Positions 51,192-60,604 of a stretch of 63,048 bases of DNA are shown here, piece after piece. Position 1 is the first letter of the stretch; every line of letters starts with the position of its first letter. A program made the position numbers and the translations under genes. The notes beneath the pieces were generated by a model. That model had not been told where the DNA came from. It saw only the letters and a program-made list of their open reading frames with translations, and did no database searches. This DNA comes from Nocardiopsis sp. MG754419 (GTDB lineage Bacteria; Actinomycetota; Actinomycetes; Streptosporangiales; Streptosporangiaceae): assembly GCF_018207095.1 (NCBI RefSeq), contig NZ_QOCZ01000011.1, forward strand, positions 1 through 63,048, given 5' to 3'.

Positions 51192-52261
51192 GCGTGGGTC
51201 CTTCGGTTGCCGCGGGCGAGGAGGTGGATGAGATAGAGGGCGCCCAGGCAGCCGGTGACGACACCGACCGGCAGCGGAACCGTGAAGAGGGTGCGCGCCA
51301 CCAGGTCGGCGACACCCACCATGACGGCCCCCACCAGCGCCGAGAGCAGCACCGGGGGGCGGGCCGCGCGCCCCAGCCGCAGAGCGATCTGGGGTGCCGC
51401 CAGCGACACGAACAGGATCGGACCCGCGGCGGAGGTGCCGAAGGCCGCCAACAGCACGGCAAGGACCAGCAGGCCAGTGCGCGCCCGTTCCAGTCGGACC
51501 CCCCACGCGCGCACCACGTCGTCACCGAAGGCCAGCGCGTCCAGGGTGCGCGAGCCGACCAGGGCCAGGGGCAGCAGGATCGCGAGGGCGATCGCGACGG
51601 GGACCGCGTTCACCCAGGTGCGCATCGACAGGGATCCGGCGATCCACACCATGGCCCGACCGGTGTCGGAGACCTCCCCCAGCGTGAGCATCCACAGAGT
51701 CAGGTTCATCAGGATGGTGGACACCCCGACGCCCACCAACAGCAGCCGGAGGCCGTCCAGTCCGTGGCGTCGCGCCAGGCCGTAACAGAGCGCCCCGGCC
51801 GCGAGCCCGCCGGCCAGGGCGACCACGGGCACGCCGACCCGGGCGAGACCCCCGCCGAGGATGCCGTAGCCGCCGCCGACCGCCATCATCGCCACCACGG
51901 CCGCACTCGCCCCGTGGGTGACCCCGAGCAGGTCGGGACTGGCCAGCGGGTTGCGCATGATGGTCTGGGTGATGGCCCCGGCCGCGGCCAGGGCGGCACC
52001 GGCCAGCAACCCCACCACCACACGCGGCATGCGCACCCGCCAGATGGTGAAGTGATCGTCGTAGGTGGCGCCGATGACGTTGGCCCACACCCGATCGGGA
52101 GGGACCAACACGTCCCCGACGGACAGGTTCAGCGCCACCGACGCCACCAGGCCCACCAGCAGGGCGGAGCCGACCACCACCAGGCGGGGCCGCAGACGCA
52201 ACGCCACCGGGCCCGCACCGACCGTTCGACGCGGGGAGAGGCGGTTCCGTGTGAGGGTCAT
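51188..52261 (-). CDS. FecCD family iron-siderophore permease
   Basis: A 357-residue permease with about ten membrane helices. The FecCD signatures are RMPRVVVGLLAGAALAAAGA, QTIMRNPLASPDLLGVTHGA and GPILFVSLAAPQIALRLG. It pairs with the permease encoded at 52258-53295. ATG 52261 overlaps the upstream stop (ATGA) and its stop overlaps the ATPase start, so the operon is tightly coupled. Confidence 0.92.
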   Translation of the reverse strand: MTLTRNRLSPRRTVGAGPVALRLRPRLVVVGSALLVGLVASVALNLSVGDVLVPPDRVWANVIGATYDDHFTIWRVRMPRVVVGLLAGAALAAAGAITQTIMRNPLASPDLLGVTHGASAAVVAMMAVGGGYGILGGGLARVGVPVVALAGGLAAGALCYGLARRHGLDGLRLLLVGVGVSTILMNLTLWMLTLGEVSDTGRAMVWIAGSLSMRTWVNAVPVAIALAILLPLALVGSRTLDALAFGDDVVRAWGVRLERARTGLLVLAVLLAAFGTSAAGPILFVSLAAPQIALRLGRAARPPVLLSALVGAVMVGVADLVARTLFTVPLPVGVVTGCLGALYLIHLLARGNRRTHA

Positions 52262-53295
52262 AGCGTGAACAGCTTCCGACGGCGGACGACGTGGAGGAAG
52301 AAGGGGGCTCCCACCAGGGCCAGGACCACCCCGACCTGGAGTTCGCCGGGTGGGGCGAGGAACCGGCCGAGCACGTCGGCGGTCAGGAGCAGCACGGCGC
52401 CCATGAGCGCGGAGTAGGGCAACAGCAGCCGGTGGTCGGCGCCGACGATCCCCCGCGCCAGGTGCGGCACGATGAGGCCCACGAACGCGATGGGCCCGCA
52501 GGCCGCCACGGTGATGCCCGTGAGCAGGGTGATGGCGACCAGGCCGACCACACGTTCACGCCCCACCCGGTAGCCCAGGGCGCGGGCGGTGTCCTCTCCC
52601 AAGGCCAGGGCGTTGAGGGCGCGGGCGTTGGCCAGGGCCAACACCGTGCCCACGGCGACCACCGGCAGCATCTGCGGGATGATCGAGGGATCGCGCCCCA
52701 CCAGCGAGCCCACCCGCCAGAACCGGAAGTTCTCCATGGTGGACTGGTCGAGCAGTACCAGCCCCGAGGTGACCGAGTAGGCCAGCCAGCTCACCGCCGT
52801 CCCGGCCAGGGCCAACGTCACCGGGGTGGGACCTCGACCGGGGACCGCGGCCACCGCGTAGACCAGCACCACGGCCACGCTCGCTCCGGCGAACGCGAAC
52901 CAGGCCTGGGCGTGCAGGGCGGTGACCCCGAACAGGGCGATGCCCAGCACCACGAACAGGGCGGCGCCGAAGGTGACGCCGAGGATGCTCGGGTCCCCCA
53001 GCGGGTTGCGGGTGTGACCCTGCATGAGGGCACCGCCCAACCCCAGCGAGACCCCGGCCGCCAGGCCGAGCACGGTGCGCGGTACCCGGATCTCGTTGAC
53101 GATGACGTCGGCCTCGGCCCCCGCGGTGGAAGTGAGCGCGAGCCAGACGGCGCCGGGGTCCAGGGTGCGCGCGCCCACCAGCACACTGGCGGCCAGAGCC
53201 GCCATCAGGGCCAGGACGAGCAGCAGCAGTCCGACCAGCCTGCGCGAACGTCGGGCCGCCACCGCGCCACCGCGGTGCCCGGTCGCTCGGGTCAC
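52258..53295 (-). CDS. FecCD family iron-siderophore permease
   Basis: A 345-residue permease, first gene of the minus-strand siderophore operon. Signatures include RVPRTVLGLAAGVSLGLGGA, MQGHTRNPLGDPSILGVTFG and ACGPIAFVGLIVPHLARGIV. GTG 53295 is chosen because agaggggg precedes it at good distance; GTG 53310 is an in-frame alternative. The promoter region is shared with the divergent binding lipoprotein gene and contains the iron-box palindrome. Confidence 0.92.
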   Translation of the reverse strand: MTRATGHRGGAVAARRSRRLVGLLLLVLALMAALAASVLVGARTLDPGAVWLALTSTAGAEADVIVNEIRVPRTVLGLAAGVSLGLGGALMQGHTRNPLGDPSILGVTFGAALFVVLGIALFGVTALHAQAWFAFAGASVAVVLVYAVAAVPGRGPTPVTLALAGTAVSWLAYSVTSGLVLLDQSTMENFRFWRVGSLVGRDPSIIPQMLPVVAVGTVLALANARALNALALGEDTARALGYRVGRERVVGLVAITLLTGITVAACGPIAFVGLIVPHLARGIVGADHRLLLPYSALMGAVLLLTADVLGRFLAPPGELQVGVVLALVGAPFFLHVVRRRKLFTL

Positions 53296-53320
53296 ACGGC
53301 CCCCTCTCACGACAGAGGCC

Positions 53321-53345
53321 AGGCAGACCTAACTTAGGTTTGCCT
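53321..53345. promoter_or_regulatory. Iron box palindrome (IdeR/DmdR type) in divergent siderophore promoter
   Basis: AGGCAGACCTAA-C-TTAGGTTTGCCT, arms of 12 with one mismatch. It contains the TTAGGTT core of the IdeR/DmdR consensus and is centred in the divergent promoter region, so one iron-loaded repressor can control uptake genes on both strands. Confidence 0.75.
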
Positions 53346-53449
53346 AGCCACACTCGAATGGCCTAAGTTTGCCACGTCCCGCACCGGGACGTCATCTTCG
53401 CGGTGTTCGCGCACGTGACACCGATCCGTACCGTTCGGGAGCCCCCACC

Positions 53450-54463
53450 ATGACGCCCCACGCCCGCCCGACGCGCACCGGCCTCACCGCGTTGGCGGCC
53501 GCCTCCACCCTGTTGCTCGCCGCCTGCGGCGCGAGCGGCCCCGACACCGAGACCACCGACGACGGCTCCGCGGGCGAGGGCTTTCCCCTCACCGTCGAGC
53601 ACGCACTGGGTTCCACCGAGGTCCCCGCCGCCCCCGCCCGGATCCTGCCGCTGGACTTCACCTACGTGGACGCCACCCTGGCCTTGGGCGGAACCGTGGT
53701 GGGCTACACCCAGGTGGCCGAGAACCAGGACGCGCTGCCCGCCTACCTGTCCGAGAGCGACTGGAACACCGGTGACGCCTCCGAGGCCACGTCCGTGGGG
53801 TTGTTGTGGGAGATCAGCCCCGAACTGGTCGCCCAGGTCGAACCCGACCTCATCCTGTCGGCGAAGGTGCGGCACGGCGACGGCTACGACCAGTTGTCCG
53901 AGGTCGCGCCCACGGTGATGTCCACCGACACCGGTGACTCCTGGAAGGAGAACCTGCTCCTGACGGGCGAGGCCATGGGCCAGGTGGAGGAGGCCGAACG
54001 GCTGGTCACCGAGTTCGAGGAGCGGGCCGCCGCCATCGGCGAGGAGATCGCCGCGGCCGACGACGGCGACCCGCCGAGCGTCTCGGTCGTGCGGTTCGCC
54101 GGCGACGCCGAGGGTGTGCGCCTGTACAGCCGGCACTCCTACATCGGGGTGATCCTGGACGACGTGGGCCTGCCCGCGAGCGAGAACACCGACACCGAGA
54201 CCGAGGAGATCGCGACCTACCACAGCCCCGAACGGCTGCTGGACCTGGACGCCGAGCACATCCTCGTCGCCACCTACGACGACGGTGAGGGCGAGGTGGA
54301 CGAGGCCAAGGAGCAGTACGTCACCAACCCGTTGTGGGAGCAGTTGGAGGGCGAGAAGACCGAGGTCGACGACGACCACTGGATGTCCGGCGTGGGCCTG
54401 ATCTCCGCGCACCGGGTCCTCGACGACATCGCCGCCACCTTCGAGGTCGACCCCCGGCGGTGA
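53450..54463 (+). CDS. Iron-siderophore substrate-binding lipoprotein
   Basis: A 337-residue class III binding protein with lipobox LLAACG (about residue 24). The mature domain reads FPLTVEHALGSTEVPAAPAR, ILPLDFTYVDATLALG and WEISPELVAQVEPDLILSA, typical FecB/FhuD-like features, with the rigid backbone helix in the centre. It captures ferric siderophores outside the membrane and delivers them to the FecCD permeases. ATG 53450 is used; there is no strong ribosome site (gggagc). It is divergent from the permease operon across the iron box. Confidence 0.9.
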   Translation: MTPHARPTRTGLTALAAASTLLLAACGASGPDTETTDDGSAGEGFPLTVEHALGSTEVPAAPARILPLDFTYVDATLALGGTVVGYTQVAENQDALPAYLSESDWNTGDASEATSVGLLWEISPELVAQVEPDLILSAKVRHGDGYDQLSEVAPTVMSTDTGDSWKENLLLTGEAMGQVEEAERLVTEFEERAAAIGEEIAAADDGDPPSVSVVRFAGDAEGVRLYSRHSYIGVILDDVGLPASENTDTETEEIATYHSPERLLDLDAEHILVATYDDGEGEVDEAKEQYVTNPLWEQLEGEKTEVDDDHWMSGVGLISAHRVLDDIAATFEVDPRR

Positions 54464-54778
54464 GCCGGCACCGGGGTCGGTGCGGGCGGAGGCGGCTCCG
54501 CCTCGGAACGGGGTGGTGGCCGGCGGGAGGACCGGCGGGACGAGACCCGCGGAACAAGGACCACTGCGCCCCGTCGGCCACCCCCATGGCCACGACTCCG
54601 TCGACGCCACGGGGCCTCCCCCGGCGAGGGCCGGCGCCCGACCGGCCCAGGTGTACACGCCTCCGTGACCGCGCGGAGGTGCCGTGCCCCTGATCGCGCG
54701 GACGGCGAGTCCGCACACGAGGCGGGCAGACACCGGAGTCCGGCGTCTGCCCGCCTCGTGTGCGCGTGTCGGCCTCGG
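54464..54778. other. Convergent intergenic region with long hairpin
   Basis: Between the binding lipoprotein and menD. It contains no gene; the only clear element is the hairpin at 54713-54763. Confidence 0.5.
54713..54763. terminator. Long bidirectional hairpin terminator
   Basis: Nineteen-base perfect arms (54713-54731 with 54745-54763) and an inner CCGG-agt-CCGG helix in the 13-base loop, directly 3' of menD and of the convergent lipoprotein gene. Confidence 0.75.
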
Positions 54779-56500
54779 TCAGCCCTGGTGGGCCACGGCG
54801 GCGTCCACGGCGTCCTGGAGTCGACGGCGCAGTGCCGCGCTGCCGGCGCGGGTGGTGCGCACCTCGACGATGCGCAGACCTTCGCCCAGCAGCGCCTTGG
54901 GCAGGTCGGTGGCCCACTCCACACGGGTGTAGGGCAGGTCCGCCACGGCCGCCACCCGCTCCATGGACACCCCGTGCGGGGTACCGAACACCCGCTCGAA
55001 GTCCGGGTGACCGGCCTGCTCCAGACCGGAGAAGATCCCGCCGCCGTCGTTGTTGACCACCACGATCGCCAGGTCCGGGCGGGGCTCGCCCGGACCGATG
55101 ATCAGACCGTTCTGGTCGTGCAGCAGGGCCAGGTCGCCGAGCAGCGCGTAGGCGGGCGCGTCGCTCTCCCTCTGGTGCGCCAGGGCCGCGCCGATGGCCG
55201 TGGACACAGTGCCGTCGATGCCGCTCACCCCGCGGTTGCCCACCAGCCGCACCCCGCAGCGGGCGTGCATGGTGGCGTCGAGGTCCCGAATCGGCATGCT
55301 GGCCCCGGCGAAGAGCAGCGCACCGGCCGCCGGTTGCGCGACCAGGTCTCTGGCCAGACGCGGCTCGGACAGGGTCTCCTCGGCGTCCAGCACCCCGTCG
55401 ACGACCCGCCGGGCGGCGTCCTCGGCGCGCTCCCAGGACAGCGACCACGCCGTACGTTCCGGGGCCCGCCCGCCCACCCCGGCGGGCGGTGCGACGGCGG
55501 CGACCACGTCGGTGGCGGTCCGGGCCGGGTCGGAGAAGTCGTCGGGCAGGCTCGCCCGCGCGTCGCCCACGGAGGCGGCGGTCACCACCACGTGGCGTGC
55601 GGCGCGACGCAGGTAGGCGAGGACCTGACGGGACAGGTTGGGCCGGCCCACGCTCACCACCAGTTCGGGGGTGTGCGCGTCGGCGAAACCCGGCGCGGCC
55701 AGCAACTGCCGGTAGGTGGAGATCGCGCCGGCGCGACGGGCGTTGGAGGTCGGTTCGGCCAACAGCGGCCACCCGGTCAGTTCGGACAGAGCCAGGAACG
55801 GTACCGGGTCGTAGTCGCCGTCGCCGCAAACGATGACGCCGCGCTCGACGTCGGGCAGCACGTACGGGGCGGGTTCGTCGTGCGGGCCGGGCCGCGAGAT
55901 CCAGGGACGACCGTCGGGGCGACCGTCCAGGGGCGCGGTCCAGGTGGATCCGTCGCCGGCGGTCTGGTCGGGGGTGAGCGGGTCGCGGAAGGCCACGTTG
56001 AGGTGGACCGGGCCGGGACGCCCGCCCAGAGCCGCGGCCCAGGCGCGACAGGTCAGCGAACGCCAGTAGGCGACCATGCCGGGCGCGGGGTCGGGGGTTC
56101 CGACCTCGGTGAACATGCGCACCGCGCCGCCGTAGAGGCCGATCTGGTCCACCGTCTGGTTGGCGCCGGTACCGCGCAGCTCCGGGGGGCGGTCGGCGGT
56201 CAGGACCAACAGCGGCACGCCGCTCTCGTCGGCCTCCATGACCGCGGGGTGGAAGTTGGCGGCGGCGGTGCCGGAGGTGCACACGACCGCCACGGGGCGT
56301 CGGGAGGCCCGGGCCAGGCCCAGGGCGAGGAAGGAGGCCGAACGTTCGTCCACGCGCACGTGGACGCGGATCCCGGGGTGTGCGACCAGGGCCAGCGCGA
56401 GGGGTGTCGAGCGCGACCCGGGCGCGACGACGGCCTCGACCAGCCCGCAACGGGCCAGTTCGTCGACGAGGACCCGCGCCAGGGCGGTAGACGGATTCAT
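54779..56500 (-). CDS. menD: 2-succinyl-5-enolpyruvyl-6-hydroxy-3-cyclohexene-1-carboxylate synthase
   Basis: A 573-residue ThDP enzyme. N-terminal MNPSTALARVLVDELARCGL and VVAPGSRSTPLALALVAHPG carry the ThDP-activating Glu region of MenD; VCTSGTAAANFHPAVMEAD and LTADRPPELRGTGANQT follow; the ThDP/Mg site is GDLALLHDQNGLI then VVVNNDGGGIFSGLEQ. It joins isochorismate with 2-oxoglutarate, step two of the classical menaquinone route. ATG 56500 is used; the frame continues upstream to a TTG. It is 250 bases from menC on the same strand and probably has its own promoter. Confidence 0.95.
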   Translation of the reverse strand: MNPSTALARVLVDELARCGLVEAVVAPGSRSTPLALALVAHPGIRVHVRVDERSASFLALGLARASRRPVAVVCTSGTAAANFHPAVMEADESGVPLLVLTADRPPELRGTGANQTVDQIGLYGGAVRMFTEVGTPDPAPGMVAYWRSLTCRAWAAALGGRPGPVHLNVAFRDPLTPDQTAGDGSTWTAPLDGRPDGRPWISRPGPHDEPAPYVLPDVERGVIVCGDGDYDPVPFLALSELTGWPLLAEPTSNARRAGAISTYRQLLAAPGFADAHTPELVVSVGRPNLSRQVLAYLRRAARHVVVTAASVGDARASLPDDFSDPARTATDVVAAVAPPAGVGGRAPERTAWSLSWERAEDAARRVVDGVLDAEETLSEPRLARDLVAQPAAGALLFAGASMPIRDLDATMHARCGVRLVGNRGVSGIDGTVSTAIGAALAHQRESDAPAYALLGDLALLHDQNGLIIGPGEPRPDLAIVVVNNDGGGIFSGLEQAGHPDFERVFGTPHGVSMERVAAVADLPYTRVEWATDLPKALLGEGLRIVEVRTTRAGSAALRRRLQDAVDAAVAHQG

Positions 56501-56750
56501 GCAGAGTCTTTCGTTCGTCAAGGTATCGACCAAGTATCACCGCGCGGTCGGACCGCACCACACGGTGCCCCTCACTCCGACGGCCACGCTCCCACGTGCG
56601 CCCGCGCCTCCCGGCACCCTTCCAGTGAACCCGGTTCGGGCGCTCAGGGCGACCGAACCGGGCTGTGATCTGATGCCCACCCGACCTCGGGCCCCCGCGA
56701 CCGGAACGTCAACGCAGGTCGAAGACGAGGTCGTGGGCGCCCCATCCGGG

Positions 56751-57731
56751 TCAGGACGACGTCACGGCCGCCGCCGCGCGGGCGCGTTCCCGCCAGGCCG
56801 AGGCGTCGACCTCCACCGCGGTCAGCGCCTCCTCGTCCACGTGGACCGGCCGGACCGGGAGGGACCCGTCCTCGGGCAGGAGCGGTGCGGTGGTGACGTC
56901 GGCGGTCAACATCTGCATGGTGGCCAGACCGCAGGCGTAGGGAAGTTCGGGGAGCGCCGCCGCCAGGGCCACACCCGCGGCCAGACCCACCGAGCTCTCG
57001 ACGGCGCTGGAGACCACGACCGGCAGGCCGCAGGCCTCGGCCACGCGCAACGCGGCCCGCACCCCACCCAGGGGCTGGACCTTGAGCACCACGATGTCGG
57101 CGGCCTCGGCGGCGCGCACCCGCAGCGGGTCCTCGGCTCGGCGGATGGACTCGTCGGCGGCCACCGGCACGTCCACGCGACGACGCACCGCCCCCAGTTC
57201 CTCCAGGGTCGCGCAGGGCTGTTCGACGTACTCCAGGTCGAACCGGTCGAGCTCGCGGACCATCCGCACGGCCGTGTCCACGTCCCAGGCGCCGTTGGCG
57301 TCGACCCGTACCCGCCCGGAGGGCCCGATGGCGGAGCGCACGGCCTCGATCCTGGCCAGGTCCTCGCTCGGGTCCTGGCCCTTCTCGGCGACCTTGACCT
57401 TGGCGGTGGCGCACCCTCCGGCGGCCACGATCGCGGCGGCGCGTTCGGGATCCACCGCGGGCACGGTCACGTTGACCGGGACCCGATCGCGCACCGGGTC
57501 GGGCCACCCCTGGTCGGCGGCCTCACGGCAGGCGGCCCACCAGCGCGAGGCCTCACGCGGCCCGTACTCGGCGAAGGGCGAGAACTCACCCCACCCGGCG
57601 GGACCGCGCACCAGCAACCCTTCGCGGACGGTGATGCCGCGGAAACGGTGGCGCAGACCGATCGCGAAGGCCCGGCCCCGGGAGGAATCCCCCGTCGGGC
57701 CGGGCTCCTCGTGCGTGCGGGAGGTGGTCAC
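56751..57731 (-). CDS. menC: o-Succinylbenzoate synthase
   Basis: A 326-residue enolase-superfamily enzyme. Catalytic Lys pair in [10 protein letters not shown], Mg ligands in [23 protein letters not shown] and VAADES, second Lys in [10 protein letters not shown]. It dehydrates SHCHC to o-succinylbenzoate. GTG 57731 overlaps the menB stop (GTGA), so the two are coupled. The protein lacks the long N-terminus of Gram-negative MenC, as usual in actinobacteria. Confidence 0.93.
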   Translation of the reverse strand: MTTSRTHEEPGPTGDSSRGRAFAIGLRHRFRGITVREGLLVRGPAGWGEFSPFAEYGPREASRWWAACREAADQGWPDPVRDRVPVNVTVPAVDPERAAAIVAAGGCATAKVKVAEKGQDPSEDLARIEAVRSAIGPSGRVRVDANGAWDVDTAVRMVRELDRFDLEYVEQPCATLEELGAVRRRVDVPVAADESIRRAEDPLRVRAAEAADIVVLKVQPLGGVRAALRVAEACGLPVVVSSAVESSVGLAAGVALAAALPELPYACGLATMQMLTADVTTAPLLPEDGSLPVRPVHVDEEALTAVEVDASAWRERARAAAAVTSS

Positions 57732-58567
57732 GGGCGACGCGGGAACTTGTCGAACTCCGGGCGACGCTTCTCCTTGAAGGCGTCGCGGCCCTCCTGGGCC
57801 TCCTCGCTCATGTAGTAGAGCATGGTGGCGTCACCGGCGAACTGCTGCATGCCCGCCGCGCCGTCGCTGACGGCGTTGATGGCACCCTTGAGCATGCGCA
57901 GGGCCAGCGGCGACTTGTCCAGCATCTCGCGGGCCCACTGCACGGTCTCCTTCTCCAGGTCGGCCAGGGGCACGACCGAGTTGACCATGCCCATGTCCTG
58001 GGCCTCCCGGGCGCTGTACTGGCGGCACAGGTACCAGATCTCGCGGGCCTTCTTCAGGCCGACGGTCTCGGCCAGCAGCCAGGCGCCGTAACCGCCGTCG
58101 AAGGAGCCGACCTTGGGGCCGGTCTGCCCGAACTTGGCGTTGTCGGCGGCGATCGTGAGGTCGCAGCAGACCTGGAGGACGTTGCCACCGCCGATGGACC
58201 AGCCGGCGACCATGCAGATCACGGGCTTGGGCAGACGGCGGATCTGCACCTGCAGGTCCAGCACGTTGAGGCGGCCGATGCCCTGACGGGCCACGGCGTC
58301 GTCGCCGATGTAACCGTCGTCGCCGCGGATCTTCTGGTCACCGCCGGAGCAGAACGCCTGGTCGCCGGCGCCGGTGAAGATGATCACACCGACCTCGGAG
58401 TCGTCGCGGGCGATGCCGAACGCCGTCTGGAGCTCGAACAGCGTCTGCGGGCGGAAGGCGTTGTGCCGCTCGGGCCGGTTGATCGTGATCTTGGCGATGC
58501 CCTCCGCGGTCTCGTAGATGATGTCGGAATACTCGCCCGACCGCTGCCAGTCGATCACGCTGCTCAC
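57728..58567 (-). CDS. menB: 1,4-Dihydroxy-2-naphthoyl-CoA synthase
   Basis: A 279-residue crotonase-fold enzyme. It contains [16 protein letters not shown], the oxyanion-hole segment [20 protein letters not shown] and [20 protein letters not shown], which are MenB-specific. It cyclises o-succinylbenzoyl-CoA. GTG 58567 has gggagaag upstream. It is divergent from menE, with the shared promoter in 58568-58748. Confidence 0.95.
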   Translation of the reverse strand: MSSVIDWQRSGEYSDIIYETAEGIAKITINRPERHNAFRPQTLFELQTAFGIARDDSEVGVIIFTGAGDQAFCSGGDQKIRGDDGYIGDDAVARQGIGRLNVLDLQVQIRRLPKPVICMVAGWSIGGGNVLQVCCDLTIAADNAKFGQTGPKVGSFDGGYGAWLLAETVGLKKAREIWYLCRQYSAREAQDMGMVNSVVPLADLEKETVQWAREMLDKSPLALRMLKGAINAVSDGAAGMQQFAGDATMLYYMSEEAQEGRDAFKEKRRPEFDKFPRRP

Positions 58568-58734
58568 GGCTCTACTTCTCCCTCACGCGGAACTCTTGGG
58601 GCACCCGGACGCGAAGGGCCGTCAGACCCCGGCGTCCGCGCGTCGATCCTACGCATTCTGCCAGGCGGGCCGCGACGCGCGGGCACGCCCCCGCCTCCCG
58701 TGCGCCGACGGGCCGAGCGTCGGGCCGGCGGGCG

Positions 58735-58740
58735 TACGCT
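58735..58740 (+). promoter_or_regulatory. -10 element of menE
   Basis: TACGCT ends eight bases before GTG 58749, again suggesting a leaderless start. Confidence 0.45.
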
Positions 58741-58748
58741 GGTGCACC

Positions 58749-59999
58749 GTGGCAGCAGTCGAAGAGCACCGATCCGCGTCCCCGCTCGTCCCGGGCGGAC
58801 GCGCCCTCCAGGCCGTCCGCGGGCTGCCCCCCGAGGACCTGGAGCGGAGACTGGGGGCGGCCCTGGAGGGCACCGGACCCGCGCTGCTGCCCCTCCCCGA
58901 CGGCACCCCCGACGCCCGTGTCGCCGAACTCCTCGCCTCCCTGCGCCCCTCCTCACTGCGCACCCCCGAGGGGGTCGTCCCCCTCGACGGTGGCGCGCCG
59001 GTGGGGCTCGACGCGGCACTGGTCGTCACCACCTCGGGTTCCACCGGCGCTCCCAAGGGAGTGGAACTGTCCGCCTCCGCCCTGCTGGCGTCGGCGCGCG
59101 CCTCCGTGGCCCGGATCGGCGCCCGCCCCGGTGACACTTGGTCCTGCGTACTGCCGGCCGGGCACATCTCCGGGATCCAGGTGATGACGCGCGCCCACGT
59201 CACCGGGGCCAGGGCGGTGCACTCCGCCTTCGACGTGGACACCCTCGTCGGGGAGGCCGCAGGTCGTCGTCCCCACATCTCGTTGGTCCCCACACAACTG
59301 CGTCGTCTCCTGTCCGCCGACGTCGACCTGTCGGTGTTCGGCACGATCCTGCTCGGTGGCGCGGCCGCCGAACCCGACCTGCTGGCTCGGGCCCGTGCCG
59401 CGGGCGGCCGGGTCGTCACCACCTATGGCATGAGCGAGACCTGCGGCGGTTGCGTGTACGACGGCGCTCCGTTGGACGGGGTCCGCGTGCGGATCGACGC
59501 GGAGGAGACGGGGGGCCCGGGACGGATCCTGCTCGGCGGTCCGACCCTGCTCACCGCCTACCGGACCGCACCCGGGGCGAGCGCGGATCCGCACGCCCTG
59601 ACCGAGGACGCGTCCGGGCTGCGGTGGCTGCGCACCAACGATCTGGGCCGAAGGGACGCCGACGGCCGCCTCCACGTCCTGGGCCGGATGGACGAGGTGA
59701 TCAACACCGGTGGTCACAAGGTGGTCCCCGGCCAGGTCAACGCGCTTCTGAGCGGACATCCGAAGGTCGCCGAGTCGGTGGTGGTGGGCCGACCCGACGC
59801 CGAATGGGGGGAACGGGTGTGCGCGGTCGTGGTGCCCGTGGACCCGACCGATCCGCCCGCGCTGGAGGAGCTGCGGTCGCATGTGCGTGAGCGGCTGCCG
59901 GCCTACGCGGCGCCGCGGGAACTGGACGTGCGCGCGGTGCTGCCGATGCTGGCCTCGGGCAAACCGGATCTGAGGGAACTGCGCCGGCCCGCGCGTTGA
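58749..59999 (+). CDS. menE: o-Succinylbenzoate-CoA ligase
   Basis: A 416-residue adenylate-forming enzyme, short as expected for actinobacterial MenE. P-loop TTSGSTGAPKGVELS (about residue 94), TTYGMSETCGGCVYDG, GRMDEVINTGGHKVVPGQV and the catalytic Lys in LASGKPDLREL near the C-terminus. It activates o-succinylbenzoate for MenB. It is divergent from menB. The frame runs further upstream through the promoter region, but the -10 box and codon use favour GTG 58749. Confidence 0.9.
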   Translation: MAAVEEHRSASPLVPGGRALQAVRGLPPEDLERRLGAALEGTGPALLPLPDGTPDARVAELLASLRPSSLRTPEGVVPLDGGAPVGLDAALVVTTSGSTGAPKGVELSASALLASARASVARIGARPGDTWSCVLPAGHISGIQVMTRAHVTGARAVHSAFDVDTLVGEAAGRRPHISLVPTQLRRLLSADVDLSVFGTILLGGAAAEPDLLARARAAGGRVVTTYGMSETCGGCVYDGAPLDGVRVRIDAEETGGPGRILLGGPTLLTAYRTAPGASADPHALTEDASGLRWLRTNDLGRRDADGRLHVLGRMDEVINTGGHKVVPGQVNALLSGHPKVAESVVVGRPDAEWGERVCAVVVPVDPTDPPALEELRSHVRERLPAYAAPRELDVRAVLPMLASGKPDLRELRRPAR

Positions 60000-60600
60000 G
60001 CCGGTGGTCCGACGCGGCCGACGGCGCGCGCCCGCGCGGCCTCGGACCGGGGCCTCGGAGGCCCTCGGGGAATCGGCCCGGGGAAACCGGCGTTACCGGT
60101 GTGGTCCGAACCCGTGGGACCCTGGCGGCAGCGGGCGTCCACCCCAACGCCGTGGCCACCCGCCGTCACGGGTCGACCGGGCAGGCCACCGCCCCTTCCC
60201 GGCCCTCTCGGACACGGTCGTCGCGACCGGACCCGAAAAGGTGGGGAACTTCCCAAAGCTCCCTGGCGTCTACCTGAGTATCCGGTCTCTTCGGTCCCTG
60301 GCCCCAAGGAGGTCCGCAGTTGGCGACAGCCCTAGGTCCACCCATGCGCGTCTACGCGGCCTCTCTCATGCCGGGACGATCCCGCACGCCGGTCTCCGAG
60401 GGCCGACGTGAAGCCGCCTCTCTTACCCGCACGAGCGCACTCACCGCCACTCGCGGCTCAGTGATCTATGCCACCCTCCCCGATATCCAATCGAGACAGG
60501 GAACATTTGACTCGCCGACACGTTGGACATATTGGCACGTCCAGTCGGCGGTAACCCTCCGCCACGTGCCACACGTCTTGGAAGGGAGGGATGTGCCCCG
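60000..60600 (+). promoter_or_regulatory. Long upstream region of the sigma factor gene with promoter candidates
   Basis: At 60507-60535 TTGACT and TATTGG are separated by 17 bases, a good sigma-70 promoter about 60 bases before the gene. Overlapping it, GGGAAC (60499) and GTT (60522) are spaced 17 bases, close to the SigR-type pattern known for hrdB p2 in Streptomyces, though one base short. Another GGGAAC with GTC 18 bases on occurs near 60245. An aaggagg site with TTG start occurs at 60308-60320. Confidence 0.5.
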
Positions 60601-60604
60601 ATGA
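60320..60604 (+). CDS. Upstream ORF overlapping the sigma factor start, putative
   Basis: TTG 60320 follows a perfect aaggagg site, and the 94-codon frame ends in TGA at 60602-60604, overlapping the sigma-factor ATG (ATGA). The product starts MATALGPPMRVYAASLMPG and has no recognised motif. Codon bias is only moderate, and the predicted promoter lies inside it. It could be a coupled leader ORF or a chance frame. Confidence 0.28.
   Translation: MATALGPPMRVYAASLMPGRSRTPVSEGRREAASLTRTSALTATRGSVIYATLPDIQSRQGTFDSPTRWTYWHVQSAVTLRHVPHVLEGRDVPR

Noticed and set aside
54321..56561. 746-codon minus-strand frame overlapping menD
   Set aside because: Arg/Gly/Pro-rich, out of frame with the clearly conserved MenD.
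60243..60270. GGGAAC-N18-GTC as a SigR promoter
   Set aside because: The -10 half is GTC rather than GTT and it is more than 300 bases from the gene; weaker than the site at 60499.
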